A stretch of DNA of 11,910 nt from Thermoleophilia bacterium (GTDB lineage Bacteria; Actinomycetota; Thermoleophilia; Gaiellales; SKUG01). Location of the stretch: the NCBI GenBank assembly GCA_007122215.1, contig SKUG01000080.1, positions 1 to 11,910 on the forward strand, given 5' to 3'. Each line of letters opens with the position of its first letter. Position 1 is the stretch's first letter. Shown piece after piece: positions 1 to 6,772 of the stretch. The notes beneath the pieces were generated by a model. It made no database searches. It was given only the letters and a program-made list of their open reading frames with translations, and was not told where the DNA came from. A program made the translations under genes and the position numbers.

Positions 1-2359
1 CACCGAGCTCGCTGGGCTGGGGCAGGGCCGCCAGGACGTACAGCGCCTGCTGCACGTCGACCTGCCCGCCCTCGCTGCCGAAGCGGGGGAACTCCCAGCG
101 GTCCTCGCGGTTGTAGAAGGCCGCCGGATCCCCCATGTGGTAGGTCGCCCACACCGCGGACTGGACGTTGAAGAGGTCCTCCGGGTAGCGGATGTGCGCG
201 CGGACCTCGTCGGGCATGTCCGCACCGTCGGTGAACAGCGACGGGAAGATGTTCGACCAGGTCTTCACGACCGGGTCCTCGTCGTCGACGATGTAGAAGG
301 TCACCGCTCCCTCGAAGGCATCGACGGTGATCTTCACGGAGTTGCGCCAGTAGTTGATGCGGTTGCGCTGGACGATGCGGCTGGCCATCTGGTTGGGGTC
401 GACGATGGCATCGGCCGTGTCGGCGTAGGGGAACCGGTCGGACGTCGTGTAGGCGTCGATGATCCAGATCAGTCGCCCGTCGACGATCGCCATGTACGGG
501 TCCTGGTCGAGCGTCAGGAACGGTGCGAGCTCACGCACGCGGTCGGTGATGTTGCGCCGGAACATGAAGCGCGACTCGGGCGTGATGTCCTGGTTGAAGA
601 CCATCCGGTAGTCCCGGAAGCGCAGTGCCATCGCGGCACGACGCGTCGCCGACGACATCTCGATCCCGCCGGATCCCTGGTAGCGGGTCACCACGAGGCT
701 GTCGGAACCGGTCGCCTCCTCACCGGCAGGGTCGTCCCCCTCGACGGCCGGGTCGACGGGCTCGCCAGCCTCACCGTCGGCAGCGACGTCGACCGGATCG
801 GGCAGCTCGGACTCGCTGGCCCCGCCCTGGGGAAAGTCGAACTCGCCACCACGGGTGTTGACGATCACCCAGTCACCACCGGCGAGCTCGTCGCTCTCGA
901 CCTCGCCGTAGTAGATCTCGGGGCGCTCCACCACGAGGTCGGTGTTCGAGCGCGGGGGGATGTCCTGCACCACGTTGACCGGCAGCCCCTGGGAGTCCGC
1001 CTCGTTGACGTAGCTGACGACCACCCCGTACCCGTGCGTGAAGCGCAGCCGCTGTCGCACCCAGGTGTTCGGTGGCGGTACGGCGCTCGGGATCAGCTCG
1101 CGTGGCGAGACCATGACCTGCCGGTACTCGCCGTCGATCTCGTAGCGGTCGACGTCGGTGTCGAGGAAGTTGTAGTACGGCTGGAACGACTGGCGCTGGT
1201 TGATCGCCAGGCGCATCTGCGGGGGATCCCAGAGCCGGACGTTGTCCGTGGTGCCGCTGGCCTCCTGCAGCTGGTCGAGGTCGAGCTCGCCGCTCGTGCG
1301 CACGTCACGCTGGACGACGTCCTGGAGGCCGTAGGCCGTGCGGGTGAAGTCGATGTTGTTGGCGATCAGCGGCGTCTCGCGATCAAGCTCGTTCGGGGAG
1401 ACGATGAACTGCTGCACGCCGCCCGGGATCAGCGCCAGCGCGATGATCGTGACGCCGACGTAGGAGCCCACTGCCGTGAGGATCGCCCGCGGGTTGCGGG
1501 AGCGGGCGTTGAGGAACAGCCAGATCGCGAGCAGGATCCCGACGACCATCAGCACCCACATGCCGGGAATCCGAGCCACGCGGTCGGTGAAGCCGACCCC
1601 GGTGACGTAGCCGTTGGACTCGCTGACCATGCTCCACATCGCCAGGCGGGTGCCGGCGACCTGCAGGAGCAGGAAGAGCCCGACGAGCACGGAGGCGTGG
1701 CCCACCGCCGCCGGCGCGACCCGCCCCACGGGCGCATAGCGGATCACCCCGGTGGCCACGTAGACCACGCCGACGACGATCGCCGAGACGATCGTGAGCA
1801 CCTGCAGGAAGCCCACCAGCAGCTCGAGGAACGGCATGGTGAACATGTAGAAGGAGACGTCCCGGCCGAAGTGAGGGTCGGTCACGCCGAAGCGCTCACC
1901 CCCGACGAACCGCAGCACGACCTCCCAGCGGCTGCCCATGGCGAGGCCCGCGAGGATCGAGATCAGCAGGGTGACCGCCAGCGCGATGGGCCGCATCACG
2001 ACCACCGGCAGCACCGGCTGCTCCGGCCCGGCCTCGGCGGCCTCGGGATCGGCCAGGAAGGGGATGTACATGTCTCCGCGCGCGACCCGCAGGGCTGCGA
2101 GGACGTGGGCCCCGATGAACAGGAATGCGAGCACGCCGGCGCCAAGGCCGATGCTGACGGCCCACTGAATGCGCTTGAGCAGGACCTCCCGCTGGTCGAG
2201 CTCGGCAAACCAGAGCAGCTCGGTCCAGAGGTTCACGAGGTTGCCGACGACGATGACGATCGGCACGAGGATCGCGAGCAGCCAGACCCAGCGGGGGACC
2301 TGCGGCGGAGCGGCCTCGTTGGCGTTCGGGCGGATCGGGCGTACCGGGGAGTCGTCCAT
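1..2359 (-). CDS. UPF0182 family (COG1615) integral membrane protein, 3' end outside window
   Basis: No biochemical function is established for this family. 786 residues are visible and the frame stays open at the left edge; family members are usually about 900-1000 residues, so perhaps 100-200 are missing. I see about seven hydrophobic segments in the first 315 residues (roughly 24-44, 68-92, 119-141, 172-204, 216-238, 266-286, 296-312), then a long soluble part expected outside the membrane. Family signatures include FGRDVSFYMF (165-174), SNGYVTGVGFTDR (249-261), VSPNELDRET (321-330) and, far downstream, DAYTTSDRFPY. Residues 515-554 are an acidic insert with 14 Asp/Glu and no Lys/Arg. The ATG at 2359 has an AGGG ribosome site 8 nt upstream. 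It lies 21 bp after the stop of the second S8 protease, so it is probably the third gene of that unit. Family assignment is firm; role unknown. Confidence 0.93.
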   Translation of the reverse strand, partial: MDDSPVRPIRPNANEAAPPQVPRWVWLLAILVPIVIVVGNLVNLWTELLWFAELDQREVLLKRIQWAVSIGLGAGVLAFLFIGAHVLAALRVARGDMYIPFLADPEAAEAGPEQPVLPVVVMRPIALAVTLLISILAGLAMGSRWEVVLRFVGGERFGVTDPHFGRDVSFYMFTMPFLELLVGFLQVLTIVSAIVVGVVYVATGVIRYAPVGRVAPAAVGHASVLVGLFLLLQVAGTRLAMWSMVSESNGYVTGVGFTDRVARIPGMWVLMVVGILLAIWLFLNARSRNPRAILTAVGSYVGVTIIALALIPGGVQQFIVSPNELDRETPLIANNIDFTRTAYGLQDVVQRDVRTSGELDLDQLQEASGTTDNVRLWDPPQMRLAINQRQSFQPYYNFLDTDVDRYEIDGEYRQVMVSPRELIPSAVPPPNTWVRQRLRFTHGYGVVVSYVNEADSQGLPVNVVQDIPPRSNTDLVVERPEIYYGEVESDELAGGDWVIVNTRGGEFDFPQGGASESELPDPVDVAADGEAGEPVDPAVEGDDPAGEEATGSDSLVVTRYQGSGGIEMSSATRRAAMALRFRDYRMVFNQDITPESRFMFRRNITDRVRELAPFLTLDQDPYMAIVDGRLIWIIDAYTTSDRFPYADTADAIVDPNQMASRIVQRNRINYWRNSVKITVDAFEGAVTFYIVDDEDPVVKTWSNIFPSLFTDGADMPDEVRAHIRYPEDLFNVQSAVWATYHMGDPAAFYNREDRWEFPRFGSEGGQVDVQQALYVLAALPQPSELG

Positions 2360-2380
2360 GCGCCGGACCCTACCAAGCGC

Positions 2381-4132
2381 TCAGCAGGTGATGCGCATCC
2401 CTCCGCGGTGCCGTCGGACCGAGCCTGCCGCATCGACCACGAACACCTCGACGTCGCGGGTTCCGGGCGTGCACCGCCAGCGCACCGACAGGCCGTCCGC
2501 CGGGGTCCAGTCGGAACCGACCCAACGGCCGTCGACGAGCACGCCTGCGGCCCGCAGGCCCAGCGGGCTGCCGGCACCGATCCGGATGTCACGCCAGGCG
2601 GTGCGCGTCCGCTGGACGCGCTGGACGCGCTGGAAGCGCACCCGCCGCTCCCAGACGAAACCGCGGGCTGTCCGGTAGTGGCGGACCTCGCGTCGCGCCC
2701 CACGCTGGCGAGTCTGGGTCCAGCGGTAGGAGCCGTACATGGGTGCCCGCCGGATGCGCTGCCAGCGGCTGGCACGAACGCGCTGCCAGCGCTGGACGCG
2801 GCGGCTGGCGGTCGTGTAGGCCAGCGGCCCTGCGGTCACCGACGCGATCGACGGAGCCGCAGCCGGGGCCGGCGGGTCCACGGTTGGCATGATGGCGGCG
2901 GCCTGCACTGCTGCGTGCGCATCCACCATGCCATGCCCCCAGGTGGTGTCGTAGCCGGCCGGGCCACGGTCGCGGGCCGTGCGGCGCAGGGTCGCCTCGA
3001 CCTGGCGGCCGTCGAGTCCCTGCGCGCGCAGCAGCGCTGCCACGCCCGCCACGACCGGCGCGGCCATGGAGGTCCCGCTCATGGTCCCGTACCCGGTCCC
3101 GGGAACCGTGGCGAGGATGCCGGCCCCGGGGGCAGTGAGGAAGAGCCCGGGGCCACGGTTCGAGAAGCCCGCCACCTGCCCCTGCTGGGTGGTTGCACCG
3201 ATCGCCAGGCAGGCACCGTACCTGGCAGGGTAGCCGAGGTTGCTGGCACCCTCGTTGCCGGCGGCACAGGTGAGGACGCTGCCGCGCAGCTGGGCGTAGT
3301 GCACGGCCCGCTCGAGCAGTCGCGAGTCCTGGCTGCCGCCGAGGCTGAGGTTGATGACCTCGGCCCGGGCATCGGCGGCCTCGATGATCGCGCTGGCAAT
3401 CCACGAGTAGTAGCCGGAGCCGTTCGCGTCCAGCGCACGGATCGCGAGGATGCGGGCGCCCGGTGCCACGCCCGCGATCCCGATCCCGTTGTCGGTGGCG
3501 GCGGCAGCGGTTCCGGCGACGTGGGTGCCGTGCCCGTTCTCGTCCCGCGGGTCGTTGTTTCCGTCGACGTAGTCGCGTCCGAGGTCGACCTTGTCGATCA
3601 GGTCCGGATGGGTGTAGTCGACGCCCGTGTCGATGACCGCGATGGTCGTCCCGTCAGCGACGCTCGTGCCCCATGCCTGCTGGGCCCGTATCGCCCCGAG
3701 CGCCCACTGCTGGGACAGGCGGGGATCGTTCGGGGTCCACGTGACCCGCGCGACGTGGTCCCGCTCGACGAAGGCGATGTCATCCCGGGAAGCAAGCTCG
3801 CGTGCCAGGGCTCCTGCGTCGCCGGAGACCTCCACGGTGGCCGCAGCGAGCACGGACGGCAGCGGGGTACCGGCACGGCGAACGCGGCTGCGGCTGCGCT
3901 GCCCCGCCCGGGCAAGCGCCTCGACCTGTCCTGCCTCCGAGACCCCGGGCGCGAACCCGACGACCAGCCGCTCCCCTGCGAGCGCGGATCCCGGCAGCAG
4001 GGCGGCAGCGATCCCGGCGAGCAGGAGCGCGGTCCAGGTACGTGGTCGGCAGGTGGTCACGGTGACTGCTATCGGCGCGATTGCGGCCAGCTTGAGGGGC
4101 GCCAGCCGTCCCGGGCCATGCGGGCGGCTCAT
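2381..4132 (-). CDS. Secreted S8 (subtilisin-like) serine protease with Arg-rich C-terminal domain
   Basis: 583-residue exported endopeptidase. Order: N-terminal extension and signal sequence (hydrophobic 33-52, ending SALA), an I9-like propeptide (about 53-130), a junction PNDPRLSQQW (135-144), the catalytic domain (about 145-410), a short Pro/Ala linker (417-430) and an Arg-rich C-terminal region. The triad is Asp168 (VIDTG), His201 (HGTHVAG) and Ser355 (GTSMAAP), with oxyanion Asn293 (AAGNEG). Cys289 and Cys308 could form a disulfide. Residues 443-515 hold 25 Arg and no Lys, and the protein ends with Trp552-x-Cys554 ... Cys583. The chosen ATG overlaps the upstream protease stop as ATGA, implying translational coupling. 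A GTG at 4060 (codon 25) would give a more classical 28-residue signal peptide and is a real alternative. All catalytic residues are present, so it is probably active. Substrate unknown. Confidence 0.93.
   Translation of the reverse strand: MSRPHGPGRLAPLKLAAIAPIAVTVTTCRPRTWTALLLAGIAAALLPGSALAGERLVVGFAPGVSEAGQVEALARAGQRSRSRVRRAGTPLPSVLAAATVEVSGDAGALARELASRDDIAFVERDHVARVTWTPNDPRLSQQWALGAIRAQQAWGTSVADGTTIAVIDTGVDYTHPDLIDKVDLGRDYVDGNNDPRDENGHGTHVAGTAAAATDNGIGIAGVAPGARILAIRALDANGSGYYSWIASAIIEAADARAEVINLSLGGSQDSRLLERAVHYAQLRGSVLTCAAGNEGASNLGYPARYGACLAIGATTQQGQVAGFSNRGPGLFLTAPGAGILATVPGTGYGTMSGTSMAAPVVAGVAALLRAQGLDGRQVEATLRRTARDRGPAGYDTTWGHGMVDAHAAVQAAAIMPTVDPPAPAAAPSIASVTAGPLAYTTASRRVQRWQRVRASRWQRIRRAPMYGSYRWTQTRQRGARREVRHYRTARGFVWERRVRFQRVQRVQRTRTAWRDIRIGAGSPLGLRAAGVLVDGRWVGSDWTPADGLSVRWRCTPGTRDVEVFVVDAAGSVRRHRGGMRITC
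2610..2636. repeat. Three tandem 9-bp units (CGCTGGACG) in the protease C-terminal domain
   Basis: Two exact copies of CGCTGGACG and one near copy (CGCTGGAAG) lie in phase and encode the residues FQR-VQR-VQR of the Arg-rich domain. A separate 12-bp word, GCGCTGCCAGCG, occurs at 2756-2767 and 2780-2791, encoding repeated RWQR. Short internal duplications therefore helped build this domain. Confidence 0.85.
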
Positions 4133-6033
4133 CCCGTCTCGGAGTGCTTCGGTCGGGCACAGCCGTTGTGCTCGGTCCGCGATGCCGTGGCGACCTGCCC
4201 GGCACCGTCCTCGGCCCGGGCGACGAAGCGGACGGCACCACCCCTGCACTGCCAGAGGAAGGTCACGCTGTCGGAGGTTCCGCTGGCCGGCCGGACATCC
4301 AGCGGCACGGGGTGGCGCGCATGGTCGACCGACAGCCCGATGGAGGCAAGGCCGAGGTCATCGCTGGCCGTCACCCGGACGGGCCGCACCCGGGCCATGA
4401 CCGGCACCTCCACCGACTCCCGCACGAAGTGGAGCACCCGCGACCGCACGAGGTTGCCACGCACGCGGACCTGGATCACGCGGCGGCGTGCCCCGCGCTG
4501 CTCGACGCGGTTGCCTGCGCGCACGGTGGCGCCATGGGGATGCCGCTGCCGGGCGGGCAGCGACTGGGTTCGCACGAGCCGCCAGCGGTGGACGGTGCGC
4601 GTCCCCACGCGGGCCACGCGAACGGCACCTAGCTGGATGGACACCACGGCAGGGGCCTCGTCGACGGGTGGCTCGGGGTCGACGGGCGGCTCCGGATCGG
4701 CCGGCGGTTCGGGGTCGACGGGTGGCTCGGGGTCGACGGGTGGCTCGGGATCGACGGGTGGCGCGGGATCTGCCGGTGGCTCGGGATCGACGGGTGGCTC
4801 CGGATCGGCCGGTGGTTCCTGCCCATCGTCCAGGGGAGGCAGGGGCGTGAACAGCGTGCTGCCCAGCGCCACGGCCGCACCGGTGGCAAGGCGACCATGG
4901 CCGTACTCCACGTCATAGCCTGCCGGGCCCAGGTCGACGGCGGTCCCCAGCAGCGCTGCAATCGATCCCGACCGCGACCCGCCCAGCGAGCGCAGCAGGG
5001 CAGCGCTCCCCGAGACCAGTGGCACCGCGAGGGAGGTTCCGCTCGCCGAGGCGTACCCGCCACCTGCCATGAGGGTGAGGATGTCTGCAGCCGGGGCGAC
5101 CATGTCGAGGCCGGGGCCGTAGTTCGAGAAGGGAGCCCGCACGTCTGCCTCGGTCGTGCCGCCGACCGAGAGGCAGCGGGAGTGTCGGGCCGGGTGCCGG
5201 AGCGTCGACTCCCAGGAGTTGCCGGCCGAGCAGACCACGACGATGCCGGCGTCGACGGCCCGGGAGATCGCGTCCTCGAGCAGCAGGCTGCGCTCGCTGG
5301 AGCTGACCGAGAGGTTGATCACGTGGGCTCCGTTGTCGACGGCCCAGTCCACGCCGCGGGCGATGTCGGACATGTATCCGAAATCGGCATTGATCATCGC
5401 CCGGACGGGCAGGATGCGCACGCCCGGTGCGACCCCGTGGTAGCTGGCATCGGCGCTGGCACCTGCCGCGATCAGCCCGGCGACACGGGTGCCATGCCCG
5501 TCCGGGTCGGTCGTGATGGCCGACCGGTCGATCGCGTTGAATCCGCCAAGGACGCTCCCGGCAAGGTCGGGATGGTCGGCACTGATCCCGGTGTCGACCA
5601 CCGCCACCACGATGTCGGGCCGGCCCGTGGTGTACTGCCACGCCTGGGCGACCCCGATCCGCTGCATCGCCCACTGCTCGCTCAGGCTCGGCTCCTCGGG
5701 AAGCACGTCTGCGTGCCCGTCCACGTCGAGGGACGCATGGCGAACCCGGGCAGAGGCGTTGAGTCGCTGGATGACCTGCCCCCGGGCATGGCGGGGCGTC
5801 ACGACCACGGCATCGAGCCCGGGAATGGCTCCCTGCTGGAGCTGCGCAGGAGTCACGGGAGCACCTGCCGCCGCGAGGGTCGCAACCTGCTGCCCGATGC
5901 CCGTGCCGGGCTCGAACCTCACCACGATCCGGTCAGGGGCGGCGTGCGCGCTCACGGGCCCGGCCACCAGCAGTGCCATGGCACACGCGTGCAGCAGGAG
6001 GTGTCCGACCCAACGTCTCACTATGGTCAACAT
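4129..6033 (-). CDS. Secreted S8 (subtilisin-like) serine protease with (PEPPVD)n linker
   Basis: 634-residue exported endopeptidase, probably the first gene of a three-gene unit. Residues 1-31 are a signal peptide (RR at 6-7, hydrophobic 11-25, likely cleavage after SAHA). An I9-like propeptide follows (about 33-110), then the junction PSLSEQWAMQRIGVAQAW (115-132) and the catalytic domain (about 133-390). The triad is Asp147 (VVDTG), His180 (HGTRVAG) and Ser334 (SGTSLAVP), with oxyanion Asn272. Arg replaces the usual second His in the HGTH motif, but that residue is not catalytic. Cys268/Cys287 match the Cys pair of the neighbouring protease. Residues 405-458 are nine hexapeptide repeats, probably a stiff spacer. 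Next come an Arg-rich segment (22 Arg in 471-553) and Trp594-x-Cys596 ... Cys625, paralogous to the neighbour's C-terminus. No good ribosome site precedes the ATG; TTG at codon 2 or GTG at codon 5 are possible starts. Confidence 0.93.
   Translation of the reverse strand: MLTIVRRWVGHLLLHACAMALLVAGPVSAHAAPDRIVVRFEPGTGIGQQVATLAAAGAPVTPAQLQQGAIPGLDAVVVTPRHARGQVIQRLNASARVRHASLDVDGHADVLPEEPSLSEQWAMQRIGVAQAWQYTTGRPDIVVAVVDTGISADHPDLAGSVLGGFNAIDRSAITTDPDGHGTRVAGLIAAGASADASYHGVAPGVRILPVRAMINADFGYMSDIARGVDWAVDNGAHVINLSVSSSERSLLLEDAISRAVDAGIVVVCSAGNSWESTLRHPARHSRCLSVGGTTEADVRAPFSNYGPGLDMVAPAADILTLMAGGGYASASGTSLAVPLVSGSAALLRSLGGSRSGSIAALLGTAVDLGPAGYDVEYGHGRLATGAAVALGSTLFTPLPPLDDGQEPPADPEPPVDPEPPADPAPPVDPEPPVDPEPPVDPEPPADPEPPVDPEPPVDEAPAVVSIQLGAVRVARVGTRTVHRWRLVRTQSLPARQRHPHGATVRAGNRVEQRGARRRVIQVRVRGNLVRSRVLHFVRESVEVPVMARVRPVRVTASDDLGLASIGLSVDHARHPVPLDVRPASGTSDSVTFLWQCRGGAVRFVARAEDGAGQVATASRTEHNGCARPKHSETG
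4660..4821. repeat. Nine tandem 18-bp units encoding PEPP(V/A)D
   Basis: Nine in-phase 18-bp units of the type GTCGACGGGTGGCTCGGG (plus strand) are visible; the first and fourth/fifth are identical, and the ninth matches over its first 15 bases. They encode residues 405-458 of the upstream protease, alternating between PEPPVD, PEPPAD and one PAPPVD. The block separates the catalytic domain from the Arg-rich C-terminal part, so it is probably an extended linker. Near-identical units suggest recent slippage or unequal exchange, and copy number may vary between strains. Confidence 0.95.
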
Positions 6034-6040
6034 CGACCAT
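6023..6040. promoter_or_regulatory. Dyad over the start codon of the first S8 protease
   Basis: ATGGTC and GACCAT are perfect 6-bp inverted arms around a 6-bp centre (AACATC), and the dyad contains the ATG at 6033-6031. It could be an operator or an mRNA hairpin masking the start. It could also be chance, since the arms are only 6 bp. Confidence 0.35.
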
Positions 6041-6082
6041 TTGCAAGCAGACTTTAACGATCATGACATTTCGCAAACAGAG
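6040..6082 (-). promoter_or_regulatory. AT-rich promoter region of the protease unit with a tandem direct repeat
   Basis: About 38 bases (6041-6078) are roughly 39% GC, far below the surrounding DNA. Two 12-bp words, TTTGCAAGCAGA (6040-6051) and TTCGCAAACAGA (6070-6081), match at 10 of 12 positions and start exactly 30 bp apart, about three helical turns. A weak -10 candidate TAAAGT reads on the minus strand at 6056-6051; no convincing -35 is visible. The position directly upstream of the first protease gene supports a regulatory role, but the exact promoter is uncertain. Confidence 0.45.
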
Positions 6083-6159
6083 GCCGTGTCCGGGCCCGCC
6101 TGCTGCCAGTCCCACCACGGGCAGGGGCCATGCAGGCAGGTGAATCGAGGAGCTCCCGT

Positions 6160-6178
6160 CTCCCGGGCGGCACGGGAG
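6160..6178 (-). terminator. Hairpin downstream of tRNA-Ala
   Basis: CTCCCG and CGGGAG form a perfect 6-bp stem with a 7-nt loop, starting 8 nt after the tRNA 3' end. No U-run follows, as is common in GC-rich actinobacteria, so the call as terminator rests on position and stem only. Confidence 0.45.
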
Positions 6179-6186
6179 GTACGGAG

Positions 6187-6259
6187 TGGAGGTAGCCGGG
6201 CTCGAACCGGCGGCCTCTACGCTGCCAGCGTAGCGCTCTCCCAACTGAGCTATACCCCC
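6187..6259 (-). tRNA. tRNA-Ala (anticodon GGC)
   Basis: The 73-nt minus-strand sequence folds into a full cloverleaf: acceptor GGGGGTA/TACCTCC, D arm GCTC AGTTGGGA GAGC, anticodon stem CTACG/CGTAG with loop CTGGCAG, a 5-nt variable region, and T arm GCCGG TTCGAGC CCGGC. The anticodon GGC reads the Ala codon GCC. The acceptor stem carries the G3-U70 wobble pair, the classical identity element for alanyl-tRNA synthetase, which confirms the assignment. The discriminator base is A. CCA is not encoded (CTC follows), so it must be added after transcription. It lies after rsfS and upstream of the protease unit, all on the same strand. Confidence 0.98.
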
Positions 6260-6266
6260 GCGGGTC

Positions 6267-6286
6267 GTGCCTGGTTTCGCAGGCAC
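6267..6286 (-). other. Leader hairpin just upstream of tRNA-Ala
   Basis: GTGCCTG and CAGGCAC form a perfect 7-bp stem with a 6-nt loop, 7 nt before the tRNA 5' end and right after the -10-like hexamer. It may be part of the pre-tRNA 5' leader removed by RNase P, or a stop signal for transcription arriving from rsfS. No U-run is present. Confidence 0.5.
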
Positions 6287-6292
6287 CGGCGA

Positions 6293-6298
6293 AGTGTA
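6293..6298 (-). promoter_or_regulatory. Candidate -10 element of the tRNA-Ala gene
   Basis: TACACT on the minus strand matches four of six bases of TATAAT and lies 33 bp before the tRNA 5' end, giving a leader of about 27 nt. No good -35 is seen at 16-18 bp spacing. Confidence 0.4.
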
Positions 6299-6350
6299 GC
6301 AAAGACGGGACGGGATCGATGCGCGCTGCCGATCCGGATGGACCGCTGCG

Positions 6351-6375
6351 AGCCGGCTGCCCCGGTCAGCCGGCT
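6351..6375 (-). terminator. Hairpin spanning the rsfS stop codon
   Basis: AGCCGGCTG and CAGCCGGCT form a perfect 9-bp stem with a 7-nt loop. The rsfS TGA (6368-6366) sits at the loop-stem junction. No U-tract follows. It is a plausible end of the rsfS transcript ahead of the tRNA promoter, or a 3' stabilising structure. Confidence 0.45.
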
Positions 6376-6764
6376 GCTGCCTCCGGCGTCGAGCCAGGCG
6401 AGGTCACCGAGTCCTCGTGGTGCCGCTGCGGAAGCTGCGACCAGAGCGACTCCAGGCGGTAGAAGGCCCGGGCATCGGGCGTGAAGACGTGCAGCACGAC
6501 GCCACCGTAGTCGAGCAGCAGCCAGTTGTGGTCGGCATCGGACTCGCGCAGCCGGGGCCGGCCGTGTCCCGCCTCGCGCACGCGCCGCACGACCTTGTCG
6601 GCGAGCGCCCGCACCAGCCGCTGGTTGCGGCCCGTGCAGATCACGAAGTAGTCGGTGTAGCTGGCAACCGAGCGCATGTCGATCGTGCAGACGTCGGAGC
6701 CGTGCTCCTCGATGGCCAGCTGGGCAATGAGTTCAGCCAGTGCGGCAGGGTCGCGATCGTGCAT
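6366..6764 (-). CDS. rsfS: Ribosomal silencing factor RsfS (DUF143, formerly YbeB)
   Basis: 132 residues, a usual length for the family. In studied bacteria RsfS binds ribosomal protein uL14 on the 50S subunit and blocks joining with 30S, lowering translation in stationary phase or starvation. Family signatures are clear: DMRSVASYTDYFVICTGRNQ (29-48), and later WLLLDYGGVVLHVFTPDARA (81-100) leading into FYRLESLW. About 20 C-terminal residues after LESLW are polar and look disordered. The ATG at 6764 fits the family N-terminus; the frame stays open upstream but that part shows no family similarity. A CAGGG ribosome-site-like word precedes the ATG, and TACAAT lies 8 nt upstream. It sits 73 bp after nadD, an order common in Actinomycetota. 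Confidence 0.95.
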   Translation of the reverse strand: MHDRDPAALAELIAQLAIEEHGSDVCTIDMRSVASYTDYFVICTGRNQRLVRALADKVVRRVREAGHGRPRLRESDADHNWLLLDYGGVVLHVFTPDARAFYRLESLWSQLPQRHHEDSVTSPGSTPEAAAG

Positions 6765-6772
6765 ACGCCCTG

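Noticed and set aside
2360..2380. Separate promoter or terminator between the second protease and UPF0182
   Set aside because: The 21-bp gap holds only the ribosome site and no convincing stem or hexamers.
4660..4821. Possible CRISPR array
   Set aside because: The units are 18 bp, directly abutting with no spacers, in frame inside a protease gene, and no cas genes are present.
137..4918. 1593-codon stop-free plus-strand frame
   Set aside because: It lies opposite three genes with strong family motifs. Long antisense frames arise readily from GC-rich codon use, and its translation is low-complexity, including a Gly/Ser run that is only the reverse of the PEPPVD repeat.
4129..6033. Inactive protease because Arg replaces the second His in HGTRVAG
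   Set aside because: The catalytic His is the first one (His180), which is present together with Asp147, Asn272 and Ser334.
6160..6300. Integration (att) site at the tRNA gene
   Set aside because: No second copy of the tRNA 3' end and no integrase were found; flanking genes look chromosomal.
5933..6302. Minus-strand frames across the tRNA encoding phrases such as IAQLGER and YSSVGRALRWQRRG
   Set aside because: These are well-known false proteins made by translating tRNA genes; the region is a complete tRNA-Ala.
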